This document shows, one piece after another, positions 45,187 to 55,033 of a stretch of 64,000 nt of DNA (position 1 is its first letter; each line of letters starts with the position of its first letter). The notes below the pieces were generated by a model, which saw nothing but the letters and a program-made list of their open reading frames with translations, was not told the DNA's origin and made no database searches. The stretch comes from Pseudomonadales bacterium (lineage in GTDB: Bacteria; Pseudomonadota; Gammaproteobacteria; Pseudomonadales; Azotimanducaceae), in assembly GCA_019090615.1 (NCBI GenBank), contig JAHRVQ010000037.1, forward strand, positions 1-64,000, given 5' to 3'. The position numbers and the translations under genes were made by a program.

Positions 45187-46002
45187 GGACTTTCCCCATA
45201 ACGTTGAGCCGTATAAAGACGCCAACTTTGGCCCTATTAAACAGCTTTCAATGACTAGTAATTAATGAACGACGCGTAGACTACCTTTTTAAGGGCAATT
45301 TTGCATCTTCTAAAAGAACATCAGTACGGTTACTCGTATCTGGTCATAAAAAAGCAGCCTGGAGAAAACTAGAACCCATAGACACAAAAGTAAATCTTTA
45401 TTGATTGGCCCAATGAACTGCTTTACCTTCACAACGTAAAGCGGCGGCAATCACTTCGGTCGATTGCCAGGGGCTGGTCTTGCCACGATAGAGTATTTTA
45501 TTACCTTTGCTCAGCAACCAAATATCGATCGATCGGATATGTCTAATTTTCATATTCCTGTACCTTTTACCTTGTTTTTAGAGCCATCAGCGAATCAAGA
45601 GCCATCAGCGAATCAAGAGCCATCAGCGAATCAAATGCCATCAGCAAGCACTCAACTGGTTTTAAATACAGTACTGTATATGATTACAGTAATCAAGCGC
45701 CAGCTATACGTATATTTAAATTTCAAGCTATCGGTCTAAATGCTAGGAAATTTAGAAACAAAATCGAGGAAAGACATACTAAATGCGCTGAAAGGTCTGC
45801 TTCAGACACTGAATGGTCCATTGCAGACATTGAAAATTCAACCTTCTAACTACCAGACACCACTATGAGGCATCATCCGGAAAATATCATATTCACTGAA
45901 AATGCATAATTTTGAACCCTTCGATAATGGTTTCGCATTTCCAAAACCATAACACCGCAACCATAGATACCTAACGATGGTTCAAAAAATAGTCGCAAAT
46001 GG
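45187..46002. repeat. 816-bp intergenic region with 18-bp tandem repeat
   Basis: Apart from the possible small gene at 45398-45553, this holds three perfect copies of GAGCCATCAGCGAATCAA at 45581-45634 and a decayed fourth to about 45648. In related bacteria purC often follows the MBL gene here; none is present. Confidence 0.6.
45398..45553 (-). CDS. possible small protein, 51 residues
   Basis: ATG at 45553, stop TAA at 45398-45400. The product is soluble with a balanced composition (segments ...IDIWLLSKGNKILYRGKTSPW... and ...VIAAALRCEGKAVHWANQ). AGGAAT and AAAAGGT upstream could serve as ribosome-binding sites. It is not recognised. The amino-acid pattern (YRGKTSPWQSTEVIAAAL) looks like a real folded peptide, unlike the opposite-strand frame, which is mostly repeat. 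It could be a chance frame. Confidence 0.4.
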   Translation of the reverse strand: MKIRHIRSIDIWLLSKGNKILYRGKTSPWQSTEVIAAALRCEGKAVHWANQ

Positions 46003-46785
46003 TTACTTTTTCAGCTTGCAGGTTATCCAGTCAAATCCAGCCGATTGATCTGCAATATGCATTTTTCCCGTCCAGCCGTACAATACTTGCTTAACCGCAT
46101 CAACTGCTAAACTGGACTTATTATTTTTCTCACTAATGTGCATTAACACCAGATGTTCCAAACGGTCTAGCTGCATAGATTTCAGAAGGCCAGCTGCTTG
46201 CTCATTATTGAGATGACCCTGGTTACCACCCACTCGCTGCTTTAACTTATACGGATAAGGCCCGTTAGCTAACATAGCTAAATCATGGTTACATTCAAGA
46301 AGCAATATTTCGCAGCATCGATATTGCTGCACAACAAATGGCGTTACGTGACCAAGGTCAGTTAATAAGCCAATTTTAATTTCGTTGGCAGTGACCAGGT
46401 ATTGACAAGGTTCAGCAGAATCGTGGGGCACGGGCACAGGTTCTACCTCAAGACTACCAATGGTGAATTTCCGATGAATATTGACATGATGTACTTTAGG
46501 CATCAAACCCATTTTTTGTGGGTTATGTGACCCAGGCGTAATATATACAGGCGGATGATATTTACGGGCAAAGGGGGCAACACCATGGATATGATCTGCA
46601 TGCTCATGGGTCACCAGAATAGCATCAATGTCCTGTGGCACCTTACCTATGCGCCGCAATCGCTTTTCAGTTTCTTTAACGCTAAAACCAAGATCGATAA
46701 GCAGGCAGGTTTCGCCGTCATCAACAATAGTTGCATTGCCGTTACTACCACTGCCCAAAGACGCTATTTGAAGCGCAGTTGACAC
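46003..46785 (-). CDS. MBL-fold hydrolase (YycJ/WalJ-like)
   Basis: 260 residues: N-terminal LQIASLGSGSNGNATIVDDG and ETCLLIDLGFSVKETEKRL, metal motif THEHADHIHG, then VPVPHDSAEPCQY, LLTDLGHVT, LLLECNHDLAML and LVLMHISEKNN. This is the YycJ/WalJ subgroup, related to RNase/exonuclease-type MBL proteins; the substrate is not established. It starts 1 nt after the bamC stop, and the same dapA-bamC-MBL order occurs in Pseudomonas. Confidence 0.87.
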   Translation of the reverse strand: MSTALQIASLGSGSNGNATIVDDGETCLLIDLGFSVKETEKRLRRIGKVPQDIDAILVTHEHADHIHGVAPFARKYHPPVYITPGSHNPQKMGLMPKVHHVNIHRKFTIGSLEVEPVPVPHDSAEPCQYLVTANEIKIGLLTDLGHVTPFVVQQYRCCEILLLECNHDLAMLANGPYPYKLKQRVGGNQGHLNNEQAAGLLKSMQLDRLEHLVLMHISEKNNKSSLAVDAVKQVLYGWTGKMHIADQSAGFDWITCKLKK

Positions 46786-46786
46786 G

Positions 46787-47890
46787 TTAGGTAGATGACT
46801 CTCTAATCGTTTTTAGCAGTGTTTCTGCAATGTCTGCCGCGGCTGGTGTCTTGGCATTACTCAAGACAGTCACAGCTACCACATCAACATCCACCTGAAC
46901 ATCAAGTTTCACAATATACCGATTGCCCTCAGTTTGCTCTGCGTCATCTTCACGACTAAAAACTTTTTTCAGGAAACCGCTTTTTTTCTTATTTATATCA
47001 CTATATACAATATAAAACTCGGCCGAAGAGCGGTTCACATCCTCAATCTCAATACCTGCATTTTTCAGCGCACTGGCAACTGTCGCCCAGGCCCGATCAA
47101 ACCCAAATTGATAATTCAACACAGGCTTTTCTGCATCTGGCACTAAAATGGCCTTTTTCGTCTGTAAACCAATAGCGCCGTAGGATATAACCCGCTCATT
47201 GATTGACTGACCGAGAAACATGGCCAATTGGGTTAATATCTCAGCCTCTAACGCTTCATTATCTGAACCTCCATCCCAGGGAACAGGATCAGGTCGTATT
47301 GGCGCGGTAAGCGGCAACTGTTTGATTTCGAGATAAACTTCGCTACTTTCGCTACGTATCCCTGGTTCAATGGTCAGGCGTAATTTATTTTGCAAACTCG
47401 CACTGGCGTCAACCCAGCCCTTCCCACTGATAAGGCTGTTATATATTTGCGTTTTATCTCCTTTGACCGAAGTCAACCAGGTTGACTCGATAACGCCAGT
47501 CGCAGGGTCAGCTAATTGTATTTCAAGGTTCTTCTCTTCCCAAAAACGACGGATTTTGGGCCAGACCAACGCCGGCGGTGTATCAAGAAAAATCCACCGG
47601 ATATCACCGAGCGTTCTAAGCACAATTGCCTCAACACTCTTATTGCTACTCAGAGTAGGAGGCAATCCAACGGTCATTACCTGCCCTGCAATTCTCCGCG
47701 AATCAATTACCTCAGGAATTTGCAGGGCATCAGTAAATTCTGGTTCATCCAGACCTTCGGGGATGGAAACAACTTCGCTGGTTTCCGCAATCAGGTACTG
47801 TTCGCGTCGATCGTAGTTCTCCATATAACTACAGCCACTCAAACCTACCCATTGTAGAACTGCGACAACTCCAAAAATAAATCTATTCAT
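46787..47890 (-). CDS. bamC: outer-membrane assembly lipoprotein BamC
   Basis: 367 residues. Lipoprotein signal (VGLSGC, Cys about residue 20), then the unstructured N-terminal stretch with DRREQYLIAETSEVVSIPEGLDEPEF, which in BamC contacts BamD, followed by two helix-grip domains (about 90-210 and 250-365). It is a subunit of the BAM complex that inserts outer-membrane beta-barrels. Located 3 nt after dapA, as is usual in gammaproteobacteria. Confidence 0.9.
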   Translation of the reverse strand: MNRFIFGVVAVLQWVGLSGCSYMENYDRREQYLIAETSEVVSIPEGLDEPEFTDALQIPEVIDSRRIAGQVMTVGLPPTLSSNKSVEAIVLRTLGDIRWIFLDTPPALVWPKIRRFWEEKNLEIQLADPATGVIESTWLTSVKGDKTQIYNSLISGKGWVDASASLQNKLRLTIEPGIRSESSEVYLEIKQLPLTAPIRPDPVPWDGGSDNEALEAEILTQLAMFLGQSINERVISYGAIGLQTKKAILVPDAEKPVLNYQFGFDRAWATVASALKNAGIEIEDVNRSSAEFYIVYSDINKKKSGFLKKVFSREDDAEQTEGNRYIVKLDVQVDVDVVAVTVLSNAKTPAAADIAETLLKTIRESST

Positions 47891-47893
47891 TAT

Positions 47894-48772
47894 CTAATCA
47901 ATTACGTCCGCTTGTTGCATCGCCTGCCGCACAATCTGATGATATTTTGAGGATAAATTCGTCATCGGCAAGCGAAGTCCTAGTTCAATTTTTCCCATCT
48001 GAGCCAGGGCCCATTTGACAGGAATCGGGTTTGACTCAACAAAAAGGTCATTATGCAATGGCATTAACTTTTTATTGAGATTATTGGTTCGGTCTGCGTC
48101 ACCGGATATTGCGGCCTGACAAACTTCAGCCATCAATTTCGGCGCGACATTAGCCGTCACACTTATTGTGCCCTTTGCACCTTGCAACATTAACTCACAG
48201 GCCGTCGCATCATCCCCTGAATAAACGGCAAATTTGGTACCACAAAGTTCAAGAATTTCCTCTGTTCGAGCGATACTTCCAGTTGCCTCTTTAATACCTA
48301 TAACCTGCTCAATTTCCGCGCAACGGGCGACGGTTTCCGGCAACATATCGCACGCAGTGCGTCCAGGCACATTATATAAAACCTGCGGCAAGTCAACCGC
48401 CTCTGCAATCGCCTTATGGTGCAGATATAACCCTTCCTGGGTTGGTTTATTATAATAGGGCGTCACCGACAAACAGGCATCAGCACCTGCTTCTTTAGCT
48501 GCCTGGGTAAGCTCAATTGCTTCTCGGGTGGCATTTGCGCCAGCACCAGCAATCACTGGTATCCGACCACGCACTACCTCAACCACCCTTTTCACTAACA
48601 AACAATGCTCAGATACATCTACTGTAGCAGATTCGCCTGTGGTTCCGACTGGTACCACCCCACTGGTACCCATTTCAATATGCCACTCCAGCAATTCATC
48701 CAGGTGTTCCCAATCAATTGAGCCGTCTGCATGCATGGGTGTCACCAGCGCTACGATGCTACCTGAAATCAT
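47894..48772 (-). CDS. dapA: 4-hydroxy-tetrahydrodipicolinate synthase
   Basis: 292 residues, full-length DapA: GSIVALVTPMHADGSIDW, GTTGESATVD, YYNKPTQEGLY, LYNVPGRTACDM, VIGIKEATGS with the Schiff-base lysine, and GDDATACELMLQGAKGTISVTANVAP. It condenses pyruvate with aspartate semialdehyde for lysine and diaminopimelate. It is the first gene of dapA-bamC-MBL, 87 nt after perM. Confidence 0.96.
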   Translation of the reverse strand: MISGSIVALVTPMHADGSIDWEHLDELLEWHIEMGTSGVVPVGTTGESATVDVSEHCLLVKRVVEVVRGRIPVIAGAGANATREAIELTQAAKEAGADACLSVTPYYNKPTQEGLYLHHKAIAEAVDLPQVLYNVPGRTACDMLPETVARCAEIEQVIGIKEATGSIARTEEILELCGTKFAVYSGDDATACELMLQGAKGTISVTANVAPKLMAEVCQAAISGDADRTNNLNKKLMPLHNDLFVESNPIPVKWALAQMGKIELGLRLPMTNLSSKYHQIVRQAMQQADVID

Positions 48773-48859
48773 GAATTCACCTCAAAAAATAAAGGCTCTA
48801 ATAATACAGAAAGAGCGTTCATATTGCGCGACAAGGATTACCTTTTTTATAAATAAGCT

Positions 48860-49927
48860 TCATTCAGAGACCTCAACAGTACTTGGCCAGGAGCTTAGAA
48901 TCACTTTGAGAAAAATTGCCAAAGGAATGGCAAAGAAAACACCCCATATTCCCCACCAGCTACCAAATACCAATACCGCAGTAATTATTGCAATGGGATG
49001 TAAATTTACAGCTTCTGAAAATAGTAATGGCACCAGCACTACACCGTCTAAACCCTGTATTAAGGTATACCAGGCCAGTAATTGAAAGAACTGCTCGCCC
49101 CAACCAAATTGCAGATAGGCAATAATAATGACCGGCAAAGTCACAGCCACAATACCTAAATAAGGCACGATAACTGAGAGGCCTACCAAAAAAGCCAACA
49201 ATGCAGCGTAATCCAGGCCAAATATTAAAAAGATGAAATAGGTGATTAGACCCATAATAAAGATTTCGACCACTTTACCTCTTATATAGTTAGCCATTTG
49301 AACATCCATTTCAGTGGCAATCTGATTCAACAACGGTCGTTCTTTGGGTAAAAAAGAAACACACCACTTAATGAGCAATTCACGATCTTTAAGTATAAAA
49401 AGGACCAGTAGAGGCACCAGCACTATATAAACAACCGCCGAGACCACAAGCGGCAACTGCGAAATAGAAAACGACAATAACCATTGACCCATATCGCCAA
49501 CTTCTGAATTGAGCATTTCTCCCCAGGACCTTATCAACCCCTCTGAAATCAAATTTGGGTAATGCTCAGGAAGCTGCGCCAGGACCCCCTGGGTTTTGGT
49601 AACCATCTCAGGTAACTCGGTAAAAAGCCTACGTAACTGTCGCCATACTCTTGGAATTACAAAAAACAGCAAACCAATAAAAGCACCAAGAAATAGCATG
49701 AACGTACAGCCAATCGCCACGCCATTAGGCAATCGATACCGGTGAAGGAATTTGATGCTACCCTGCATGACATAAGATAAAACAATACCTGTGAGCAGCG
49801 GTGCCAGGATAGCACCCATGGTGATAATCACTAACGCAAATGTGATCAAAAGAAGCCCCAGGAGCATTGCTTCTTCCTCAGCAAGAAACCTGTTAAACCA
49901 ACCCCTGACTACTTCTAGCATGCCCAT
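48860..49927 (-). CDS. perM: AI-2E/PerM family membrane protein
   Basis: About 355 residues with seven to eight membrane helices: TFALVIITMGAILAPLLTGIVLSYVMQG, FFVIPRVWRQL, a cytoplasmic/amphipathic middle, and the C-terminal AFLVGLSVIVPYLGIVAVTLPVIIIAYLQFG and FGSWWGIWGVFFAIPLAIFLKVIL. ATG 49927 follows GAAGGG and is chosen over the open frame to 49972. PerM-type proteins are putative permeases; some family members export autoinducer-2 or act as Na+/H+ antiporters. The substrate is unknown. Confidence 0.85.
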   Translation of the reverse strand: MGMLEVVRGWFNRFLAEEEAMLLGLLLITFALVIITMGAILAPLLTGIVLSYVMQGSIKFLHRYRLPNGVAIGCTFMLFLGAFIGLLFFVIPRVWRQLRRLFTELPEMVTKTQGVLAQLPEHYPNLISEGLIRSWGEMLNSEVGDMGQWLLSFSISQLPLVVSAVVYIVLVPLLVLFILKDRELLIKWCVSFLPKERPLLNQIATEMDVQMANYIRGKVVEIFIMGLITYFIFLIFGLDYAALLAFLVGLSVIVPYLGIVAVTLPVIIIAYLQFGWGEQFFQLLAWYTLIQGLDGVVLVPLLFSEAVNLHPIAIITAVLVFGSWWGIWGVFFAIPLAIFLKVILSSWPSTVEVSE

Positions 49928-50254
49928 TACCCTTCGCCCCATTGCCGGGCATTGCAGCAAAATTCTACCCAACTAAGCCCAATTAAGCCCAACACAAAAA
50001 ACAGCAAGCAGCATTCATTAGTCAAGGACTACCGCCTACTGCGGTTTAAATATTTTTTATCGTAAGCCAAAACAATAAATATTGTAATTTTTTACGCAAC
50101 AAACGCCGAACCATGCCTGTCTTACTTTAAAATTACAGATCTCTCTAATGACCAACCACTCTATCCACTAATCTTTCAATCCATAGGCCATACAGAGACT
50201 AGCTGTATAGAGACTCACTGAGACGAAGATCAGGATTTTCTTAACCAGATTTTC
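49928..50254. repeat. gene-free stretch with two short tandem repeats
   Basis: CCCAACTAAGCCCAATTAAGCCCAAC (an imperfect AAGCCCAA(T/C) repeat) at about 49969-49993, and the 14-bp repeat CAGATTTTCTTAAC (three copies, 50231-50273), which runs through the tusA stop. No gene seen. Confidence 0.6.
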
Positions 50255-50494
50255 TTAACCAGATTTTCTTAACCAATAGTGATATTTTTCGTTCCTTTGT
50301 TCTGACTCCAGCAAATGATGCCCACTCTGGTCAGCAAAAACCTTAAAATCTCGAACAGACCCTGGGTCCGTACAAATAATTGATAACACCTGCCCAACAC
50401 TCAATTTATTCAACGCTTGCTTAGCCTTGAGCAGTGGCAGCGGACAATTTAGCCCACAGGCGTCCAAAGTTTGATCTACACTAATTTCGACCAT
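50255..50494 (-). CDS. tusA: TusA/SirA-like sulfur carrier
   Basis: 79 residues: TLDACGLNCPLPLLKAKQALNKLSVGQVLSIICTDPGSVRDFKVFADQSGHHL is the TusA fold with the CPxP motif and its sulfur-accepting cysteine. It relays sulfur for tRNA thiolation or other pathways. It is divergent from bepA as in Pseudomonas. The last codons (RKSG and stop) lie in a 14-bp tandem repeat, so the C-terminus may vary. Confidence 0.85.
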   Translation of the reverse strand: MVEISVDQTLDACGLNCPLPLLKAKQALNKLSVGQVLSIICTDPGSVRDFKVFADQSGHHLLESEQRNEKYHYWLRKSG

Positions 50495-50839
50495 CGCGAA
50501 TCTCTCTCAATTTAATCCTACCTAGTTACCTTTTTATGCCAGCAACACGATATTTGACAGCCTAGTATATCGACTAGTTCAAGGTGCGGGTAACTTCTAA
50601 CACATTTGTTCACAACAATTGGTTTGACTTCCTTTGACTACAGCCGTAAATACCCTTAAAAAATTACCTTCCAGCAGGAATAACAACATTCATAGTATGA
50701 CTACACCCTTATCAAAATGGGAACATTTCGATTACCTGCCGGTCAAATCTGGTGTATGCATTTAAATCTTGCCGGTTAGCGAGATTTAAAGTTAGAGTAG
50801 GCTTGAATTTTTTGGTGCCAACTAGGTCGTTTTCGTTTT
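50495..50839. promoter_or_regulatory. divergent spacer between tusA and bepA
   Basis: 345 bp that should contain both promoters. No repeat or RNA gene was recognised. Confidence 0.4.
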
Positions 50840-52321
50840 ATGTTACACAGATTGATACGCCGCAGATATAAGTTTGGCCCCAGATACCTCCTTGTTATCT
50901 GCTGTCTAATACCCTTGCAGACGGTTTTTGCTGCTAACCAACAGAACTTACCGACTCTGGGCGACCATACTTCGGGTATAATTTCACTTGCCCAGGAACG
51001 CGCACTGGGACAGCGTTTTCTCAGATCTTTGAGAGCCCGTGCGCCACTCAAACACGACCCCGTACTACAGGAATACCTTGAGCTACTTACTTATAAGCTC
51101 GCTTCACACAGCCAGCTGAAAGACCGCAGACTGGACTTATCAATTATCAACAATAAAACCATTAATGCCTTCGCAGCACCAGGAGGAATTATTGGGGTTA
51201 ATCTTGGTTTATTTCTATTTGGCGAGACTGAAGCAGAAATTTCCGCCATTCTATCCCATGAACTAGCGCATTTAAGCCAGAGACATTTTGCTCGAAGATC
51301 AGAAGCCGGTCGAAAAGCCAGTCTTGCCAGCATGGCAGGGCTGCTCGCCGGGGTTATTCTTATTGCCACCGCAGGCACTGATGCGGGTCTAGCGGCTATT
51401 TCTGCTTCCACTGGCATATCTCAATCCGAAATGCTGCGTTACAGCAGAGGACGGGAGGCTGAAGCCGATAGGGTGGGTATCGACACCCTCATTGAGGCCG
51501 GGCTCAATCCCCGCGCAATGGCACATATGTTTGAGCGACTAAACCGCGCAAGCCGTTTTAGCGGCACCAATATCCCAGAGTTTCTATTAACCCATCCAGT
51601 CACAAAAAACCGTATTGCCGACTCCTATGCACAAGCTGAACAAAAAAACATCGGCATAGAAACCACCCGGTATTCGAGTCTCGACTTCCAGTTAATGCGG
51701 GCTCGGGTTCAGGTCATAACAACTAAAAACCCCCTGGATGCCGTTAAACACATGCAAGATACCGCGCTTGAAACCCAGCCTCTGGTAAAAATTGCCGCTC
51801 GATACGGTTTAGCCCTGGCACTTATCGAAACCAAACAATTTGAAAAGGCCAGGCAGATAATTATCTCCCTCAAACAAGACCACCCCAGCAAAATCGCTTT
51901 TATCGCCGCAGAGGCTAATCTGCAACTAAAAGCCGGCAACCACCTTAAAGCCATAAACTTACTTGAAGCCAGTCTCAATATTACACCAGCAAACTACCCA
52001 CTAAGTATGATCTATGCAGAAGCCCTGATGCAGTATGGACGGGCCGAACAGGCCACTATTATCCTCCAGCAAATATCTCAACTAAGACCCAATGACCAGG
52101 AAGTATGGTATCTACTAGCTGAAGCCTTTGGCCTGGCTCAAGACATAGTAGGGGTACACCAGGCGCGCGCAGAATATTTCGTCAGAGTCGGGAATTTTAA
52201 ACAGGCATTAAAACAACTGAAATTTGCAACCCCGATGATACTCGACAATTTTCAGCAAAATGCCAGAATCCAACAAAGGATTAGCGAAATACGTCATCTG
52301 ATTGCTGAGGCGAAATCTTAG
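50840..52321 (+). CDS. bepA: BepA-like M48 metalloprotease/chaperone
   Basis: 493 residues: N-terminal signal (about 18-32, YLLVICCLIPLQTVFAA), M48 protease domain with zinc motif HELAH (H140, E141, H144) and downstream RGREAEADRVGIDTL giving the third ligand, then TPR repeats (about 310-480; AKAALKLEAS-type helices). BepA degrades or helps assemble LptD and BAM substrates in the periplasm. Its length and order match E. coli BepA (487). Confidence 0.92.
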   Translation: MLHRLIRRRYKFGPRYLLVICCLIPLQTVFAANQQNLPTLGDHTSGIISLAQERALGQRFLRSLRARAPLKHDPVLQEYLELLTYKLASHSQLKDRRLDLSIINNKTINAFAAPGGIIGVNLGLFLFGETEAEISAILSHELAHLSQRHFARRSEAGRKASLASMAGLLAGVILIATAGTDAGLAAISASTGISQSEMLRYSRGREAEADRVGIDTLIEAGLNPRAMAHMFERLNRASRFSGTNIPEFLLTHPVTKNRIADSYAQAEQKNIGIETTRYSSLDFQLMRARVQVITTKNPLDAVKHMQDTALETQPLVKIAARYGLALALIETKQFEKARQIIISLKQDHPSKIAFIAAEANLQLKAGNHLKAINLLEASLNITPANYPLSMIYAEALMQYGRAEQATIILQQISQLRPNDQEVWYLLAEAFGLAQDIVGVHQARAEYFVRVGNFKQALKQLKFATPMILDNFQQNARIQQRISEIRHLIAEAKS

Positions 52322-52376
52322 ACTAAAATCTGGCTGATTTATTAGCTGAAACTTAACTTCCTGGCACCGAGTAAAC

Positions 52377-53471
52377 TCACGAATTATGAGGAAATGTTTT
52401 CGTATTTGCCGCTTGCGCGCTAGAAAAATTCACCATCCGTTGCAGCGGCAACAAAGCTCTCTCTGCAATCAGCTTATCGACAATGATTTCATTACTGCCC
52501 AGCGCTAAAGCATTTTCAAGCCTTTGTAAGCTATTCATACCCATCCACGGACAATGCGCGCAACTTCTACAGGTAGCGCTTTCACCCGCCGTTGGTGCCT
52601 CTATAAACCGCTTGTTCGGCGACAGCTGACGCATTTTATAGAAAATACCCTTATCAGTGGCGACAATAAATTGTTCGTTTGGGAGGCTCTGAGATGCATT
52701 AATAATTTTTGTTGTAGAACCGACTACATCAGCTAATTCAATGACCGATGCCGGCGACTCAGGATGAACCAAAACAGCTGCATCTGGGTGTACGCGCATT
52801 AAATCCGCGAGCCCTCTGGCCTTAAATTCTTCATGTACGATACAGGAGCCCTGCCACAACAACATGTCCGCGCCAGTTTCCTTTTCAATATACGCACCAA
52901 GATATTTATCTGGCGCCCAAAGTAGTTTTTTATCCTGGTCCATCAGGTGCTCCACCACTTCCAGCGCATTACTGGAGGTCACAACCCAATCTGCCCGCGC
53001 TTTAACTGCCGCAGAGGTATTTGCATAAACCACGACGGTCCGGTCCGGATGCTGATCACAAAATGTGCTGAATTCATCAGCCGGGCAGCCAAGATCCAAG
53101 GAACAGGTAGCCTCCAGAGTTGGCATCAATACTCGTTTTTCAGGATTAAGGATTTTTGCTGTCTCGCCCATAAATTTGACGCCAGCCACAAGTAACGTTT
53201 TTGCCTCAACACGACTGCCAAAGCGTGCCATTTCAAGAGAATCGGCTACACAACCACCAGTCTCTTCAGCCAGCGCCTGGATTCGTTCATCGGTATAATA
53301 ATGGGCCACAAGCACAGCATCTTCTTGCTTAAGCAACGCTTTTATACGCTCGCAATAGCGAACAGCATCCGCTTCAGCAAGATTATTTTTCTGGTGCATG
53401 GGCACATCAAACTTAGCCACATCGAACTTGCCCATATCGAACTTAGGCACATCAAAAAGAGTCTTTTCCAT
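52377..53471 (-). CDS. nadA: quinolinate synthase NadA
   Basis: About 364 residues: [74 protein letters not shown] and [13 protein letters not shown] supply the conserved [4Fe-4S] cysteines, with [18 protein letters not shown]. It condenses iminoaspartate with dihydroxyacetone phosphate for NAD. The N-terminus ([18 protein letters not shown]) is a 15-bp repeat expansion at 53402-53455 not seen in typical NadA. ATG 53471 is preferred over a GTG at 53522. Confidence 0.93.
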   Translation of the reverse strand: MEKTLFDVPKFDMGKFDVAKFDVPMHQKNNLAEADAVRYCERIKALLKQEDAVLVAHYYTDERIQALAEETGGCVADSLEMARFGSRVEAKTLLVAGVKFMGETAKILNPEKRVLMPTLEATCSLDLGCPADEFSTFCDQHPDRTVVVYANTSAAVKARADWVVTSSNALEVVEHLMDQDKKLLWAPDKYLGAYIEKETGADMLLWQGSCIVHEEFKARGLADLMRVHPDAAVLVHPESPASVIELADVVGSTTKIINASQSLPNEQFIVATDKGIFYKMRQLSPNKRFIEAPTAGESATCRSCAHCPWMGMNSLQRLENALALGSNEIIVDKLIAERALLPLQRMVNFSSAQAANTKTFPHNS

Positions 53472-53562
53472 GGGAATATCTGTCAATCGCTGAAATGCAG
53501 TCTGGGCAGTATACCCTATCACTCAACAAGATGTAGAATCGCCCTTTTTACAAGCCATTCAT

Positions 53563-54486
53563 ATGCAACATATCGTATTCCTGATTGCCGTAAGCGACAC
53601 CATAGAAGACGGCAATTACCTCAGATTAGCCAATGAACTATATGCTCGTGGTCATCAAATCGACATCTGTTTTCTTGAATCACTCGCTATGCATAATTCG
53701 CAGGTAGTGGCTGACGGTTTTCGCATGCAGCAAGCCCTGTCCCAGGCCGCGCCCTTCCCGACAAGCTCGACACTGCCCCTGCAGCCAAGTGATTTAGCCT
53801 GGGTACTTAGCCTTGGCCAGCGGCAGTGTTTTCTAGACAAAGTTCAATTACTTCGCTGCCTGCAACAACATTGCCGAGTCATTAATTCCATTGATGCAAT
53901 AATGCATTTAAAAAGTAAATACTTCCTGGCAAGCCATAAGGACATATTCAAATACCCGCCAACTTATGCGTCAACGAATGCGGAACATCTATTTCAAACA
54001 ATTAGTACCCTCGGTGGACAATGGATTGCAAAGCCACCGGCTGGCTCACTGGGCAGGGATATTTTTCTACTCGAAAAAGATGACCCCAATACACGGGTAA
54101 TCCTCGAATCCATGACCGGACCCGAAGGCAATCAGTATTGTTTACTCCAGCCCTACGTATCAGAAATCCAACAGGGCGAAAAACGAGTACTCATTGCTGG
54201 CGGAGAACCTGTCGGGCAATATATTCGGCATGCCAATAAAGATCATCGCACCAACATTATGCATGGAGCAAAAATTGAAAGTTGCTCGTTAAGCGACAAC
54301 GAACAACAATATTGCATGAAAATTGGTCGTTTCCTGAAGTCGTTCGGGGCAGAATTCGTGGGGCTGGACCTGGCCTATCCTTATGTCATCGAATTTAATG
54401 TAATCAACCCTGGCGGCTTACAAACTATTGAATCTATAGGCGGCGAAAACCTGGCAGCATCCATCATCGATAAAATCTTATATTAA
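53563..54486 (+). CDS. glutathione-synthetase-like ATP-grasp ligase
   Basis: 307 residues: a GshB-type N-terminal domain (FLIAVSDTIEDGNYLRLANELYARGHQIDI) and ATP-grasp core (GGQWIAKPPAGSLGRDIFLLE, CLLQPYVSEIQQGEKRVLIAGGEPVGQYIR, FVGLDLAYPYVIEFNVINPGGLQTIE). Canonical GshB has EINVTSPTCIREIE at the last motif; EFNVINPGG resembles other gammaproteobacterial GshB-like ligases. It probably makes glutathione or a related thiol, but substrate assignment is not secure. Divergent from nadA, with 91 nt between the starts. Confidence 0.8.
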   Translation: MQHIVFLIAVSDTIEDGNYLRLANELYARGHQIDICFLESLAMHNSQVVADGFRMQQALSQAAPFPTSSTLPLQPSDLAWVLSLGQRQCFLDKVQLLRCLQQHCRVINSIDAIMHLKSKYFLASHKDIFKYPPTYASTNAEHLFQTISTLGGQWIAKPPAGSLGRDIFLLEKDDPNTRVILESMTGPEGNQYCLLQPYVSEIQQGEKRVLIAGGEPVGQYIRHANKDHRTNIMHGAKIESCSLSDNEQQYCMKIGRFLKSFGAEFVGLDLAYPYVIEFNVINPGGLQTIESIGGENLAASIIDKILY

Positions 54487-54542
54487 TTCTTTAAATGGCT
54501 TGAGTTTTCAAACCAAATGGTTAATATACCGGCCTCCGATTA

Positions 54543-54618
54543 GGGGTGTTAGCTCAGTCGGTAGAGCAGCTGGCTTTTAACTAGTTGGTCCCGCGTTCGA
54601 GTCGCGGACGCCCCACCA
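54543..54618 (+). tRNA. tRNA-Lys (anticodon UUU)
   Basis: Acceptor GGGGTGT pairs with ACGCCCC, the D-arm is GCTC..GAGC, the anticodon loop CTTTTAA gives UUU, the T-arm is CCGCG TTCGAGT CGCGG, and CCA is encoded (54616-54618). It stands near the queC/queE block as in Pseudomonas. Confidence 0.95.
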
Positions 54619-54620
54619 AT

Positions 54621-54660
54621 AAAATCAAGGCTTTCAGAAATCCTGTTAGCCTTTGATTTT
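54621..54660 (+). terminator. probable terminator of tRNA-Lys
   Basis: AAAATCAAGGCT (54621-54632) pairs with AGCCTTTGATTTT (54648-54660), with one bulged base and a loop of about 15 nt; the stem ends in a T-run. It starts 3 nt after the tRNA CCA. Confidence 0.7.
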
Positions 54661-55033
54661 ATCTTTGAATCACCTTTCGAACAATCCAGTTCGTGCGATC
54701 CAGAAGCATCGAATATGAGCAGGCAATATAGTATTGGCTGTTTCAGCTTTATTGCGCTCAGCAAAAAAACTTATAACTTTATTAAAATAAACACATCCTA
54801 CGAATGCCTTAAACTATCTATCCAGGACAAAACCCAGTAGAACAAATTGTTCCTCGCAAGACGACACAACCCCAGCATTTACTCTGTACAGCATCTACAC
54901 AGGATCATCAGACAACCCATCAAACACGAAACAATTCGTTAGAATAAATCGCCGCAGCACAAATCACTAGTCAGGAAAATTGACCAACACTACAAAGCAA
55001 CCAAAGCCAGATACAGAATAAAAACCGCTACTC
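54661..55033. other. gene-free stretch after tRNA-Lys
   Basis: About 370 bp with no RNA gene or credible frame; it would include the 3' flank of the small HTH gene. Confidence 0.4.

Noticed and set aside
45464-45739. 91-codon frame with EPSANQ repeats
   Set aside because: The only notable feature is the 18-bp tandem repeat; the opposite-strand small frame looks more like a protein.
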